Assembly: GCA_913060865.1 (NCBI GenBank)
Contig: CAJXTU010000001.1
Location: forward strand, 310,001-374,000
Length of the DNA stretch: 64,000 nucleotides
Direction of reading: 5' to 3'
DNA from: an uncultured Cycloclasticus sp.
GTDB lineage: Bacteria; Pseudomonadota; Gammaproteobacteria; Methylococcales; Cycloclasticaceae
The number at the start of each line of letters is the position of its first letter. Positions within the stretch are counted from its first letter, which is position 1. A program made the position numbers and the translations under genes. The notes under the pieces are model-generated. The model was given only the letters and a program-made list of their open reading frames with translations. It ran no database searches and had not been told where the DNA came from. Positions 17,908 to 26,550 of the stretch are shown here, one piece after another.

Positions 17908-18014
17908 CAAGAACAAGGAGAGGAGGAAGTTTTTTCTTTAATACAATTAAAGAAAGAGCGTCAAAAAACAATAATAAAAATAAAAAACTGGGGGGCTTTT
18001 AGCCCCTTTTTTTT
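17908..18014 (+). ncRNA. candidate small RNA with GGA-rich 5' end, hairpin and terminator
   Basis: Downstream of the candidate promoter lies ~105 nt with no convincing reading frame but clear RNA architecture. It has a purine stretch with repeated GGA (AAGGAGAGGAGGAAG, 17915-17929), then a 10-bp perfect stem TTTCTTTAAT/ATTAAAGAAA (17933-17955, ACA loop). An A-rich single-stranded linker and the GGGGCT/AGCCCC terminator with T8 follow. The GGA motifs could bind CsrA/RsmA or pair with the anti-Shine-Dalgarno region. It matches no RNA family I recognise. It sits between divergently oriented sulP and the 3' end of rpiA. Confidence 0.45.
17992..18014. terminator. bidirectional intrinsic terminator (sRNA candidate and rpiA)
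   Basis: GGGGCT (17992-17997) pairs with AGCCCC (18001-18006) across a 3-nt loop. A T8 run follows on the plus strand. Read on the minus strand the same hairpin is followed, after CCAG, by a T6 run, so it can also end transcripts of rpiA. Confidence 0.75.
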
Positions 18015-18051
18015 GTGTTCAATAAACGTAAATTTTTTGAGCTTGGGCAAG

Positions 18052-18708
18052 TTAGAGGTTTAGAGTTTGAATGCCTTGCTCGCTGGCCAGTAAGACGGTA
18101 TCGGCAGAACGATTGGCAAATAGTCCTACGGTTACAACGCCTGAGATGTTGTTTAGAGTGCTTTCAAGTTTTATGGGTTCTAAAATATCTAAGCGTTGAA
18201 TATCTAAAATAACATTGCCATTATCGGTAATAAAATTTTCTCGCCAAACAGGGTGACCACCTAGTGCGATAATTTCTCGAGCAACATAGCTTCTAGCCAT
18301 TGGTATAACTTCAATGGGTAATGGAAAGGCGCCAAGCCGAGAGACTAGTTTACTTTGATCGGCAATGCATACAAAAAGACGGCTTGCCGCGGCAATAATT
18401 TTTTCACGAGTTAGTGCGCCACCACCGCCTTTGATAAGTTCTAAATTGGAGTTTATTTCATCAGCGCCATCGACATAAATATCTAGTGTACCGACGGTAT
18501 TTAGGTCAAAAACTGGAATGCCCAGTGCCTGTAATCTTTCTGTGCTAGCTTCCGAGCTGGAAACAGCCCCTTCAAAGCGGTGCTTAATAGGGGCTAATAA
18601 ATCAATGAAGTGATTAACGGTCGAGCCGGTACCAACGCCTATAATGCGGGAGTTTTTTACATACGGAATAGCGGCTTCAGCGGCTTGTTTTTTTAGGTCG
18701 TCTTGCAT
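18052..18708 (-). CDS. rpiA: ribose-5-phosphate isomerase A
   Basis: A 218-residue cytoplasmic enzyme of the pentose phosphate pathway that interconverts ribose-5-phosphate and ribulose-5-phosphate. Diagnostic segments are [13 protein letters not shown] (phosphate binding), VDGADEIN and [11 protein letters not shown], all in normal order, and the length matches E. coli RpiA. It is on the minus strand downstream of the 5-FCL gene with an 85-bp gap, and its transcript probably ends at the bidirectional hairpin near 18000. Confidence 0.96.
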   Translation of the reverse strand: MQDDLKKQAAEAAIPYVKNSRIIGVGTGSTVNHFIDLLAPIKHRFEGAVSSSEASTERLQALGIPVFDLNTVGTLDIYVDGADEINSNLELIKGGGGALTREKIIAAASRLFVCIADQSKLVSRLGAFPLPIEVIPMARSYVAREIIALGGHPVWRENFITDNGNVILDIQRLDILEPIKLESTLNNISGVVTVGLFANRSADTVLLASEQGIQTLNL

Positions 18709-18793
18709 AATAATTGATTGGGCGCTGCTAGTTGAGAATTATCATTATGATATATCGCATTCAATGATAGGTAGGAGTTTTTTAGGGGCAATT

Positions 18794-19405
18794 TTAAGAG
18801 GGTGTACGCAAATAGTGTTTTGCTTTAATTGAAAAACAGCTTAAGCCCCGTTCGGTAATCACGGCGTCTAATGGTACATCCCAGGGTTGGGGTTTAATTT
18901 CTTCGATCTTTTGTACGCTATAGGCGATGCCAATTAAGAGGGGTTTTTTCTGACACAGTGGGTTGAGCATAAAGCTGAGCGTTCGATCATAGTAACCGCC
19001 ACCCATGCCTACACGATGACCCTGATGATCAAAACCAACCAACGGAATGAGTATTGTTGATAAGAGTCTTGCAGGCAGAACGTGTTTAGTTGACGGCTCG
19101 AGAATATTGAAGCAATTATTTTTTAACTCATCGCCCCATGAGTACGGTGAGAATATAAGTTGTTGCTTGCTCAAAACAGGTAGGTAATGATTACTTGGCC
19201 CAGCTGAGCAGGTTTTAATGAATAAATTGAGAGCCGGCTCGCCATCGTTCGCGAGGTAACTAGCGATTTTTGGTGAGCGCATCAGCAGAGCCGTTTTTAT
19301 GATTGACTGATTGATGGAGTAATCAAACTTGGCTCTATCTGATGATGAAATATTATTACGTTGTTGACGTAATAACTGTCTTAATGAGGTGGCTGTTTGT
19401 AACAT
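18794..19405 (-). CDS. 5-formyltetrahydrofolate cyclo-ligase
   Basis: A 203-residue enzyme of the YgfA/FAU1 family, which uses ATP to convert 5-formyl-THF to 5,10-methenyl-THF. The C-terminal GMGGGYYDRTL motif and the upstream LIPLVGFDHQGHRVG segment are diagnostic. It lies directly downstream of the 6S RNA gene on the same strand, the arrangement conserved across gammaproteobacteria (ssrS-ygfA), and is probably read through from the 6S promoter. Confidence 0.92.
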   Translation of the reverse strand: MLQTATSLRQLLRQQRNNISSSDRAKFDYSINQSIIKTALLMRSPKIASYLANDGEPALNLFIKTCSAGPSNHYLPVLSKQQLIFSPYSWGDELKNNCFNILEPSTKHVLPARLLSTILIPLVGFDHQGHRVGMGGGYYDRTLSFMLNPLCQKKPLLIGIAYSVQKIEEIKPQPWDVPLDAVITERGLSCFSIKAKHYLRTPS

Positions 19406-19411
19406 AAATAA

Positions 19412-19594
19412 AAACGTTCCCCGCTAGCGCCGTATTAGGCTTCTACCTTAAACCGAAAGATTTAAGTGGGAGTCGGACATTTGCATTAGGCTTCTCTATA
19501 AGAGCATGCACATCAACAAAATGATCTGTCTTCCCGAGTAGGTAATTAGGTCCAAGGGCAATTCACCTTATCTCGAACACCGCAGGGAACGCAC
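19412..19594 (-). ncRNA. ssrS: 6S RNA
   Basis: The ~180-nt interval between zapA and the 5-FCL gene carries 6S features on the minus strand. The ends pair: CGTTCCC near 19586-19592 on the 5' side with GGGAACG near 19414-19421 on the 3' side. Internally the RNA reads GCATGCTC, then AGAGAAGCCTAATG, close to the GAGCAUGCUC...GAGAAGCC core of E. coli 6S RNA. The zapA-ssrS-ygfA order is the conserved gammaproteobacterial arrangement. 6S RNA binds sigma-70 RNA polymerase in stationary phase by mimicking an open promoter. Exact ends are approximate. Confidence 0.85.
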
Positions 19595-19768
19595 TAATAG
19601 TGTACCCCTAAGTTTAAAATTTAACATCTAATTTATACGACTTAAAGGAATATAGAGTAGCGTTTTTATGATTTAAAAATCAAATAAGAGGCGGCTATTG
19701 CTAGCAGGGAGGGGCTGATGGGGTTTAGTTGTTTGTTAGAGCATAGGCGTGAATTGAAAGGGCTTGAT

Positions 19769-20071
19769 TTACTTGCCAAACGCATTGATGGCGAAGTCCA
19801 GCTTGTTTTGAAGAGCGTTAATTTTATCGCTGATGTCTAAAGAAAGGCCGCTTTTCTTTTGCTCTTCAACCAAAAAGTCATGTGTAATATTGAGGCCAGC
19901 CATCACAGCAATGCGGTCCATTCCTACGATGCGTCCAGATTGTTTAATGCTTTGCATTTTCTCATCTAAAAAACGAGCGGATGATTCCAGTCCACGGCGC
20001 TCTGCTTCAGAACAGCTGACGCGGTACTCTTTATCTAAAATATGTAATGAAATGGTTAAGGGTGCCGTCAT
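19769..20071 (-). CDS. zapA: cell division protein ZapA
   Basis: A 100-residue protein with the ZapA plan: an N-terminal beta region (LTISLHILDKEYRVSCSEAE), then LESSARFLDEKMQ, then a C-terminal coiled coil. ZapA binds FtsZ and promotes bundling of Z-ring filaments. It is 2 bp downstream of the small TIGR02449 gene and upstream of 6S RNA, the classic location. Length is normal. Confidence 0.93.
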   Translation of the reverse strand: MTAPLTISLHILDKEYRVSCSEAERRGLESSARFLDEKMQSIKQSGRIVGMDRIAVMAGLNITHDFLVEEQKKSGLSLDISDKINALQNKLDFAINAFGK

Positions 20072-20073
20072 GA

Positions 20074-20328
20074 TTAGATTTCCATTAGTTTAAGTCTAGA
20101 TATCATCGACTCAACACGTGTCTTTGCTTTTTCTGTTTTCTCCATCAACGCGCTACGTTGCTGGATAAGATCAGCTTGCTGACTCTTGAGGTGTTGGTTT
20201 TCTTCATGTAAGTTTTGACACACTTGTACAAGCGCATCAATTTTCTGTTCTAGGTGTTGCAAAGCAACTTCTGGGTTTTGTTCTTTATTCACAAGGTAAA
20301 TAGTAGGTGTGATTGAGGGTGAGGTCAA
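20074..20328 (-). CDS. TIGR02449 family coiled-coil protein
   Basis: An 84-residue protein, nearly all one coiled coil (about residues 17-80; HLEQKIDALVQVCQNLHEEN with a leucine/valine heptad pattern). It fits the short ZapB-like TIGR02449 family that often precedes zapA in gammaproteobacteria. A role with ZapA at the division ring is suggested by context only. It is divergent from the UPF0149 gene, with both promoters in the ~90-bp gap. Confidence 0.8.
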   Translation of the reverse strand: MTSPSITPTIYLVNKEQNPEVALQHLEQKIDALVQVCQNLHEENQHLKSQQADLIQQRSALMEKTEKAKTRVESMISRLKLMEI

Positions 20329-20415
20329 TACCGTGACTGATATAGTCGGTAAATTTTGGTGCCTAGGTCATGGAATGATAGCATAGCTACCTTAATCAAT
20401 AGTTTGGAGTATACA

Positions 20416-20982
20416 GTGAAGCGTTTGGGTGAATATGATGATTTGCAGCTAATTTTAGACGAGCGTGACGCGAACATGAATGTGTCTGAGGCGCATGGTC
20501 TTGCGTCGGGCATGCTTTGTGTGCAACTCGATGCGGACTTTACTCGATGGGTGACGGCGGTCTTTGATACAGAAGATCAGTTAAAAGCATTAATGAATGA
20601 AGATAAACAAAGTTTAATAGGTTTATTTCAAGGAACGGCAGAATTACTGAAAACGGATGATTTTATTTTTGATTTGTTATTGCCCGGCGAGGAAGAGCGG
20701 ATTGGTGCGCGAGCGATAGCTTTGAGTGAGTGGTGCCAAGGGTTCTTGTATGGTGTTGCCTATATGGGTGTCGGCGACGATAAAGATTGGAGTGATGATA
20801 GTAGAGGCGTGCTGAGGGACTTAATGGAGATTTCACGCTTAGATGCGGATAGTGCTGATGACTCTGATGAGCAGGCATTTATGGAGTTGCAAGAGTATGT
20901 AAGGATGGGTGTGCAAATTTTGATGCTTGAATTGCAACCCGTGGATGAGTCAGAAGAAGATAATGAGCCAACTATTCATTAA
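20416..20982 (+). CDS. UPF0149/YgfB family protein
   Basis: A 188-residue acidic protein when started at GTG 20416, which has GGAG five bases upstream. The frame extends 20 codons further upstream, but that part lacks family similarity. The family motif SEAHGLASGMLC occurs at about residues 25-36, and WCQGFLYGVAYMG appears midway. The C-terminus is highly acidic (DESEEDNE). YgfB in Pseudomonas is known to affect gene regulation and beta-lactam resistance; the role here is unknown. It heads the conserved ygfB-pepP-ubiH-ubiI series, 21 bp before pepP. Confidence 0.85.
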   Translation: MKRLGEYDDLQLILDERDANMNVSEAHGLASGMLCVQLDADFTRWVTAVFDTEDQLKALMNEDKQSLIGLFQGTAELLKTDDFIFDLLLPGEEERIGARAIALSEWCQGFLYGVAYMGVGDDKDWSDDSRGVLRDLMEISRLDADSADDSDEQAFMELQEYVRMGVQILMLELQPVDESEEDNEPTIH

Positions 20983-21003
20983 CGTTGTACAAGGGGTTAT
21001 CTA

Positions 21004-22329
21004 GTGCTTGAAGAACAACAAGAATTTGCTCGACGAAGAAAGCAGTTTTTACGAATGATTGGTGTGGGCAATATAGCGGTTATCGCTAGCGCATCAATCT
21101 TAATGCGTAATAGTGATGTTGAGTTTCCTTTTCGCCAAAATAGTGATTTCTTTTACTTAAGCGGTTTTGATGAACCCGAGTCAGTAATCGTTTTTGTACC
21201 AGGCAGGGTACAAGGTGAGTACGTTTTGTTTTGTCGCGAGTTTGATGAAAAGACCGCGCTATGGGTAGGTGCTAATGCCGGCTTAGAAGGTGCAATTAAC
21301 GATTATGCCGTTGATGATGCGTTTCCGATTGATGATATTGATGATATTTTGCCGGGTTTGCTGGAGAACAAAAACCGTTTGTATTTCCCGATGGGCGCGC
21401 AGCCCGATTTTGATCAGCAACTCATGGATTGGTCACAGCAAGTGCGTAGTCGTTCAAGAGCGGGTGTTTCAGCCCCCGCAGAGTTTATTTCATCCGACCA
21501 TTTGTTGCATGAAATGCGCCTTATAAAGTCGGCGTACGAAATTAAACAGATGAAAAAAGCCGCAAAAATATCTGTTGCAGCGCATATCAAAGCCATGCAG
21601 TCGTGCCGAGTGGGTATGTATGAGTACCAGGTTGAGGCAAGTCTTAAACATCAGTTTATGAGCCAGGGCGCTCAGCAAGAGGCTTACCCAGCTATTGTTG
21701 GTGGGGGAAATAACGGCTGTGTTCTTCATTATATTGACAATAATGCACCACTAAATGACGGTGATCTGCTATTAATTGACGCAGGTTGTGAATGGAAAAA
21801 GTATGCGTCTGATATTACTCGTACGTTTCCCGTTAATGGTGTGTTTAGTGATGAGCAAAAAGCGCTTTATCAATTGATTTTAGATGCTCAATATGCGGCC
21901 ATTGAGCAAGTTAAACCGGGCAATCACTGGAATGACCCGCATGATGCTGCGGTTGAAGTTCTAACGCAAGGCCTAGTAGCACTTGGGTTATTGACCGGGC
22001 AGGTGTCGAGCTTAATTAAAAATGAGGCCTATAAGCCATACTATATGCACCGTACTGGGCATTGGTTGGGCATGGACGTACATGATGTGGGTGATTATAA
22101 AGTTGACAATCAGTGGCGTTTACTCGAACCTGGAATGGTGTTAACGGTTGAGCCAGGCTTGTATATTCAACCAGACGCTAAAGCAGTGGATCAAAAGTGG
22201 CGTGGTATCGGTATTCGTATTGAAGATGATGTTCTTGTTACGAAAAAGGGTCATGAGGTGTTAACGGATACCGCTCCTAAAGAAGTTGGTGATATTGAGC
22301 GTTTAATGAGAGCGTCGTATGGCGCTTGA
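21004..22329 (+). CDS. pepP: Xaa-Pro aminopeptidase P
   Basis: A 441-residue dinuclear-metal peptidase that removes an N-terminal residue preceding proline. The metal ligands are visible in order: LLIDAGCEWKKYASDITRTF (two Asp), HRTGHWLGMDVHDVG (His), EPGLYIQ (Glu) and GIRIEDDVLV (Glu). An N-terminal AMP_N domain (FARRRKQFLRMIG...FFYLSGFDEPE) precedes them. The start is GTG at 21004 after AAGGGG. The stop overlaps ubiH by 11 bp. Confidence 0.95.
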   Translation: MLEEQQEFARRRKQFLRMIGVGNIAVIASASILMRNSDVEFPFRQNSDFFYLSGFDEPESVIVFVPGRVQGEYVLFCREFDEKTALWVGANAGLEGAINDYAVDDAFPIDDIDDILPGLLENKNRLYFPMGAQPDFDQQLMDWSQQVRSRSRAGVSAPAEFISSDHLLHEMRLIKSAYEIKQMKKAAKISVAAHIKAMQSCRVGMYEYQVEASLKHQFMSQGAQQEAYPAIVGGGNNGCVLHYIDNNAPLNDGDLLLIDAGCEWKKYASDITRTFPVNGVFSDEQKALYQLILDAQYAAIEQVKPGNHWNDPHDAAVEVLTQGLVALGLLTGQVSSLIKNEAYKPYYMHRTGHWLGMDVHDVGDYKVDNQWRLLEPGMVLTVEPGLYIQPDAKAVDQKWRGIGIRIEDDVLVTKKGHEVLTDTAPKEVGDIERLMRASYGA

Positions 22330-23518
22330 TTATGATGTAGTCATCATAGGAAGTGGCATGGTAGGTGGCTGCCTAGGCTTGGCATTAAGTCAAACATCAC
22401 TTCGTGTGGCTATGGTTGAGGCAAGACCTTTCGTGGAAAAGCAAGCCGATGATGCCGGTAAACGAGCTATTGCGCTATCTTGGGGAAGCCGGTGTATTCT
22501 TGAGCAATTGAACCTCTGGCAGCAAATAAAGGATTGCGCAAAGCCCATACGCCATATTCATGTGTCTGATAAAGGTGCTTTTGGTAAGACGCGGTTGTCG
22601 GCTAAAAAACAACACGTAGATGCGCTAGGGTATGTTGTAGAGGCTGTAAAAATAGAGACGATTGTGTCGAATAATTTATTGGCTTCGACTGTTGATATTA
22701 TGTGCCCGGCAACACTTGTCGATTACACCGTCAATGATAAGAATGTAGGTGTAACCATAGAACTTGATGGCAAAGAACAAGCGCTCTCATGCAAGTTATT
22801 AGTGGGTGCGGATGGCGGCTTGTCGGAAGTCCGTCAGCTAGGTGGGTTTGAATTGAAAGAATACCCTTATGATCAACAAGCCATTACGAGTTTGATTAAG
22901 GTCGAGTCTGACCAGTACGACGTTGCTTACGAGCGATTTACTTCAGAAGGGCCGATTGCAATGCTGCCGCACTTTGACGGGCTGTATTCATTGGTCTGGA
23001 CCATGCCATCAACCTTAGCCGAGCAGGTGAAGCAATTGTCTGAGGATGCGTTTTTGGAAAGGTTACAATCTCGATTTGGCCAGTGGTTGGGTGAGCTATC
23101 AATATCGGGTGCTTGCCAAATTTTTCCGTTAAGTTTGTCTCATGTGCCTAACCCCGTATCGAGCCGTGTGGTGTTGATTGGTAACGCCGCGCACCAGCTT
23201 CACCCTGTGGCGGGGCAAGGTTTTAACCTTGGTTTGCGAGATGCGGCACTATTGGCGGATGCATTGATGACTGCAGGTAAAGACGTTGGCGTTGAGGACG
23301 TGCTTGAATCGTATGCAAGGCAGCGAAAAACTGATCAAGCGCTGATAACAGGCTTTACAGACAGCGTAATAAAGTTATTTTCGACCGATAATGCGCTATT
23401 GAGCGTATTGCGTAATAGTGGTTTGTTGATGTTAGATAAAGTGCCGATGTTAAAAAACCAGTTTGCACGACAAACGATGGGTTTAGGTTCTCGTTTTGCA
23501 AGGTTGAAAACGGGTTAA
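22319..23518 (+). CDS. ubiH: 2-octaprenyl-6-methoxyphenol hydroxylase (UbiH-type)
   Basis: A 399-residue FAD-dependent aromatic hydroxylase of the ubiquinone pathway. The N-terminal GxGxxG is IIGSGMVGGCLGLAL, the central NAD/FAD segment is LLVGADGGLSEVRQL, and the second FAD motif is GNAAHQLHPVAGQGFNLGLRD. The gene lies between pepP and a second homologue, the standard position of ubiH in gammaproteobacteria. It probably acts in a membrane-associated complex of Ubi proteins. The split between UbiH and UbiI is by gene order, since the two are close paralogues. Confidence 0.88.
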   Translation: MALDYDVVIIGSGMVGGCLGLALSQTSLRVAMVEARPFVEKQADDAGKRAIALSWGSRCILEQLNLWQQIKDCAKPIRHIHVSDKGAFGKTRLSAKKQHVDALGYVVEAVKIETIVSNNLLASTVDIMCPATLVDYTVNDKNVGVTIELDGKEQALSCKLLVGADGGLSEVRQLGGFELKEYPYDQQAITSLIKVESDQYDVAYERFTSEGPIAMLPHFDGLYSLVWTMPSTLAEQVKQLSEDAFLERLQSRFGQWLGELSISGACQIFPLSLSHVPNPVSSRVVLIGNAAHQLHPVAGQGFNLGLRDAALLADALMTAGKDVGVEDVLESYARQRKTDQALITGFTDSVIKLFSTDNALLSVLRNSGLLMLDKVPMLKNQFARQTMGLGSRFARLKTG

Positions 23519-23578
23519 AGGTTATGCTTTTTATGAAGTTAAATTAAGTGTGAGCGTTTTCATAGTGGAGGCGAGCTA

Positions 23579-24760
23579 ATGAGTGTTAGAACGTATCAAG
23601 TAGCTATTGTTGGCGGTGGTATGGTGGGGGCTACGCTTGCGTGTTTGTTAGCAGAGCAAGGTGTTTCTGTTGCACTGATTGACGCAGGAGATCCGACTGA
23701 GGCCTGGTCAGATGATAGCTATGACCTACGCGTGTCGGCATTAACATTAGCATCCATGAATTTATTTAAGTCATTCGGTGTTTGGGGTGATATTGTTCGG
23801 CTAGGTGAGCAGCCGATGGAAAAAATGTATGTGTGGGATCATTTCGCTAGTGGTGAGCTGGCGATTGATTCTGCTGATGCCGGTGAAATGCAAATGGGCT
23901 CGGTTGTTGAGAACCGTGTAACGGTACTTGCTCTGTGGGAAAAGCTACAAGCTTTAGACGCGTGTGACACGTATACGTCCACACAACTAGACGGGTTTTA
24001 TATTGCTGAAAAAAACGTTGATATACAACTTTCAAATGGTGACCATATCAACGCTTCGTTATTAGTCGGGGCGGATGGCTCGAACTCTAAAATAAGACAA
24101 TTGAGCGACATACCTACGTACGGTTGGAGCTACCAGCAAAAGGCATTAGTCGCAACGGTAAAGCCCGAGCAGTCACACGACAATACCGCATGGCAGCGAT
24201 TTTTGCCTGAAGGGCCTTTAGCGCTACTGCCGTTGCGTAATGGGCTGGTTTCTATTGTATGGACATCAAAGCCTGAAACGACCGAGGCTAACTTGGCGCT
24301 ATCTAATGCAGATTTTTGTGATGCGTTAGCTGAAGCGTCAGAGTATAAATTAGGTGGTTTTGAATTAATGGGCGCGCGTGGTGGATTTCCTCTCAAGCTC
24401 CAGTTTTCAACAGAGTATTGTCAACAGCGAATGGTGTTGGTTGGGGATGCGATCCATACGATTCACCCTCTAGCGGGGCAGGGTGCTAATTTGGGGCTAC
24501 AAGATGCAATGGGTTTGGCTAAAGTCATCTTAAAGGCGCATGAATCAAAGCGCGATATTGGCAGTCGGCAAGTATTACGCCGCTATGAGCGCCAGCGTAA
24601 GGGCGATAATTTAATCATGATGGGTATGATGGACGGTTTTAAGCGCCTTTTCGGTGCAGATGAAACGCTGATTAAACTAACCAGAAGCTCAGGTATGGGT
24701 TTGGTTAATCAATCAGCCTTGTTGAAAAATAAAATCTGTCAATATGCGATGGGTGTTTGA
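23579..24760 (+). CDS. ubiI: UbiI/UbiF-type ubiquinone biosynthesis FAD monooxygenase
   Basis: A 393-residue paralogue of the preceding enzyme. FAD motifs are VGGGMVGATLACLLAEQG near the N-terminus, LLVGADGSNSKIRQL in the middle and GDAIHTIHPLAGQGANLGL. It hydroxylates a ring carbon of the octaprenylphenol precursor in ubiquinone synthesis. Substrate position (C5 for UbiI, C6 for UbiF) cannot be fixed from motifs; UbiI is favoured by position after ubiH. The gap to ubiH is 60 bp and includes a GGAGGCGAG ribosome-binding site. It converges on a small minus-strand gene with a 5-bp gap. Confidence 0.82.
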   Translation: MSVRTYQVAIVGGGMVGATLACLLAEQGVSVALIDAGDPTEAWSDDSYDLRVSALTLASMNLFKSFGVWGDIVRLGEQPMEKMYVWDHFASGELAIDSADAGEMQMGSVVENRVTVLALWEKLQALDACDTYTSTQLDGFYIAEKNVDIQLSNGDHINASLLVGADGSNSKIRQLSDIPTYGWSYQQKALVATVKPEQSHDNTAWQRFLPEGPLALLPLRNGLVSIVWTSKPETTEANLALSNADFCDALAEASEYKLGGFELMGARGGFPLKLQFSTEYCQQRMVLVGDAIHTIHPLAGQGANLGLQDAMGLAKVILKAHESKRDIGSRQVLRRYERQRKGDNLIMMGMMDGFKRLFGADETLIKLTRSSGMGLVNQSALLKNKICQYAMGV

Positions 24761-24765
24761 GCCTC

Positions 24766-25002
24766 CTAATTAACCATTAGTAAGCCAGATAGGGCATGCG
24801 CATGTTCAGCAGCTGTTCGACCAAGAGATGTTAAGTAGCCGCCATCTGGTTGATCAGTTAAACCTTTTTCGAACAAACGAGCGGCAGCTAAAATAGTGGC
24901 TTTGCTTGCATCTTGATGTGTTTTTATTCCTTGTTCTGTATTGCTTAAGTCGTATTGGATAAGGATGTTAAGTTCATCAATAATATCTTGGTTGAATGTC
25001 AT
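24766..25002 (-). CDS. TIGR02647 family small protein
   Basis: A 78-residue conserved protein that I recognise by its start MTFNQDIIDELNILIQYDL and its C-terminal GGYLTSLGRTAAEHAHAL. No function is established. It looks helical, possibly a winged-helix-like DNA-binding fold given the LFEKGLTDQPDGGYLT turn, but that is a guess. It is monocistronic, converging with ubiI and divergent from the glycine riboswitch region. Confidence 0.75.
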   Translation of the reverse strand: MTFNQDIIDELNILIQYDLSNTEQGIKTHQDASKATILAAARLFEKGLTDQPDGGYLTSLGRTAAEHAHALSGLLMVN

Positions 25003-25148
25003 AATGTAAAGCCTCTAAATAATGCATGAGTTTAGTTAGAACAGTAACACTATTTTTTTGTGTGAGCAAAAGAGTCAAAGCAATTTAGCGAAAAGTCTTG
25101 TCGATGGAAATGGCTGTCTTAGCAAGGTACAATGTGCGATCAATTTAC

Positions 25149-25345
25149 CTCTTTTGGGAGAGATCGGTTAATCACCGACGCCGAAGGCGCAATCCGTCCG
25201 GAATCGCTCAGGCAAATGGACCATAAGAGAGATCATTGTGTTTAATGATCAGTTGGCTCTGGAGAGCGGCTTAACCAATGAGTTAAGCCCACCGAAGAGG
25301 AAAGAGAGCAATTGCTCTTAAACTTTCAGGTTTTGGACAGAGGGG
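25149..25345 (+). promoter_or_regulatory. tandem glycine riboswitch
   Basis: Two consecutive aptamers lie ahead of gcvT. The first (about 25149-25232) begins GGGAGAGAT, contains the paired CACCGACGCCGAAGGCG region, and closes with GGACCATAAGAGAG. A linker hairpin GATCATT/AATGATC follows (25231-25250). The second (about 25251-25345) has TCTGGAGAGCGG, the stem GGCTTAAC/GTTAAGCC, CACCGAAGAGG and TTTCAGG...GGACAGAGGGG. Its closing stem pairs CTCTG (25257-25261) with CAGAG (25338-25342). Tandem aptamers bind glycine and usually turn on glycine cleavage genes. Confidence 0.92.
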
Positions 25346-25377
25346 CGGCATGTGGTTTTCGCGTGCCGCCCTTTTTT
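25343..25377 (+). terminator. riboswitch-associated intrinsic terminator
   Basis: GGGCGGCA (25343-25350) pairs with TGCCGCCC (25364-25371), followed by T6, only ~17 bp before the gcvT start. It abuts the closing stem of the second aptamer, so ligand binding could control its formation by transcription attenuation. Confidence 0.75.
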
Positions 25378-25393
25378 GTTCAGAGGCAAAATT

Positions 25394-26485
25394 ATGATTA
25401 AAAAAACAATTTTAAATAGCGCTCATCGTCAGTTAGGCGCCCGCATGGTGGACTTTGGTGGCTGGGATATGCCGGTTAATTATGGCTCGCAAATCGACGA
25501 GCATCATGATGTTAGAAACGGTGTTGGCATGTTTGATGTGTCACATATGACGGTTGTTGATATTCATGGGCCTCAAGCCCGATCATTTTTACAATATTTA
25601 TTGGCGAATGATGTGGCAAAGTTAACGCGCCAAGGTAAAGCGTTATACAGCTGTATGTTGAATGAAGCCGCGGGCATCATTGATGATTTAATTGTTTATT
25701 TTATGGACGCTCAGAACTATCGATTGGTTGTTAACGCATCAACGCGAGAGAAAGACTTAGCGTGGATTGAACAGCAAGCTAAACCCTTTGATGTTACTGT
25801 TAGCGAGCGACCTCAGTTGGCAATGATCGCTGTGCAAGGGCCAAAAGCTCGTCAAAAAGTTTGCCCAATATTACCTGACCGATTAGGGCTGTCGGCGGCA
25901 GAAATTAAACCGTTCAGTGCCTGTTGGTTTGGCGAATGGTTTGTCGGCAGAACGGGCTATACGGGGGAGGATGGCTTTGAGATCATGTTGCCAGAAGATA
26001 AGGCCGAAGGATTTTGGAGTCAGTTGCTAGAAGTGGGTGTTAAGCCTTGCGGCTTGGGTGCGCGTGATACGCTTAGGCTGGAAGCAGGCATGAATTTGTA
26101 TGGCCAAGATATGGATGAAGATAAGAATCCGCTAGAATCTGGCCTTGCATGGACTGTGGCATGGCAGCCAAACGACCGTGACTTTATTGGTAGAAGCGCG
26201 CTTGAGGCGATAAAGAAGCAAGGCTTAAGTCATAAGTTTGTTGGTTTGCTTCTAGAAGAAAAAGGCGTGCTCAGGGGACATCAAACAGTCGTTTTAGATG
26301 ATGCTTCTACGGGTGAAATTACCAGCGGTGGTTATTCCCCCACAATGGAGCGCTCGATTGCGCTGGCACGAGTACCCGCAAACATTGGCGAAACATGTAA
26401 AATTGATATGCGCGGTAAATTAAAAGAAGCCACTGTCGTAAAACCTTGTTTTGTTCGTCAGGGTAAAATACAAATCGACGTTTAA
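25394..26485 (+). CDS. gcvT: glycine cleavage system aminomethyltransferase (T protein)
   Basis: A 363-residue T protein counted from ATG 25394 ([20 protein letters not shown]); an upstream in-frame start at 25352 would fall inside the terminator hairpin and is rejected. [18 protein letters not shown] and the [11 protein letters not shown] block are characteristic. It transfers the methylene unit from the aminomethyl-lipoyl H protein to tetrahydrofolate and releases ammonia. It is the first gene after the glycine riboswitch and leads the gcv operon. Confidence 0.96.
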   Translation: MIKKTILNSAHRQLGARMVDFGGWDMPVNYGSQIDEHHDVRNGVGMFDVSHMTVVDIHGPQARSFLQYLLANDVAKLTRQGKALYSCMLNEAAGIIDDLIVYFMDAQNYRLVVNASTREKDLAWIEQQAKPFDVTVSERPQLAMIAVQGPKARQKVCPILPDRLGLSAAEIKPFSACWFGEWFVGRTGYTGEDGFEIMLPEDKAEGFWSQLLEVGVKPCGLGARDTLRLEAGMNLYGQDMDEDKNPLESGLAWTVAWQPNDRDFIGRSALEAIKKQGLSHKFVGLLLEEKGVLRGHQTVVLDDASTGEITSGGYSPTMERSIALARVPANIGETCKIDMRGKLKEATVVKPCFVRQGKIQIDV

Positions 26486-26550
26486 TTAATATTAATTGAA
26501 ATTCTTATTCAAACGAAACTGATACCCGTTGGGTAAATTAAAGGAAAAAT

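Noticed and set aside
17908-17930. CsrB/RsmZ-type RNA
   Set aside because: Those RNAs carry many GGA motifs in hairpin loops; here the GGAs are few, clustered and unpaired, so only a general CsrA link is suggested.
17893-18063. Short open frame through the small-RNA candidate (about 56 codons)
   Set aside because: It crosses the terminator hairpin and T-run and has low-complexity Lys-rich composition, so RNA structure explains the region better.
25352-25393. Upstream start for gcvT at 25352
   Set aside because: It would lie inside the riboswitch terminator hairpin and adds a non-conserved 14-residue extension; ATG 25394 begins the family-typical sequence.
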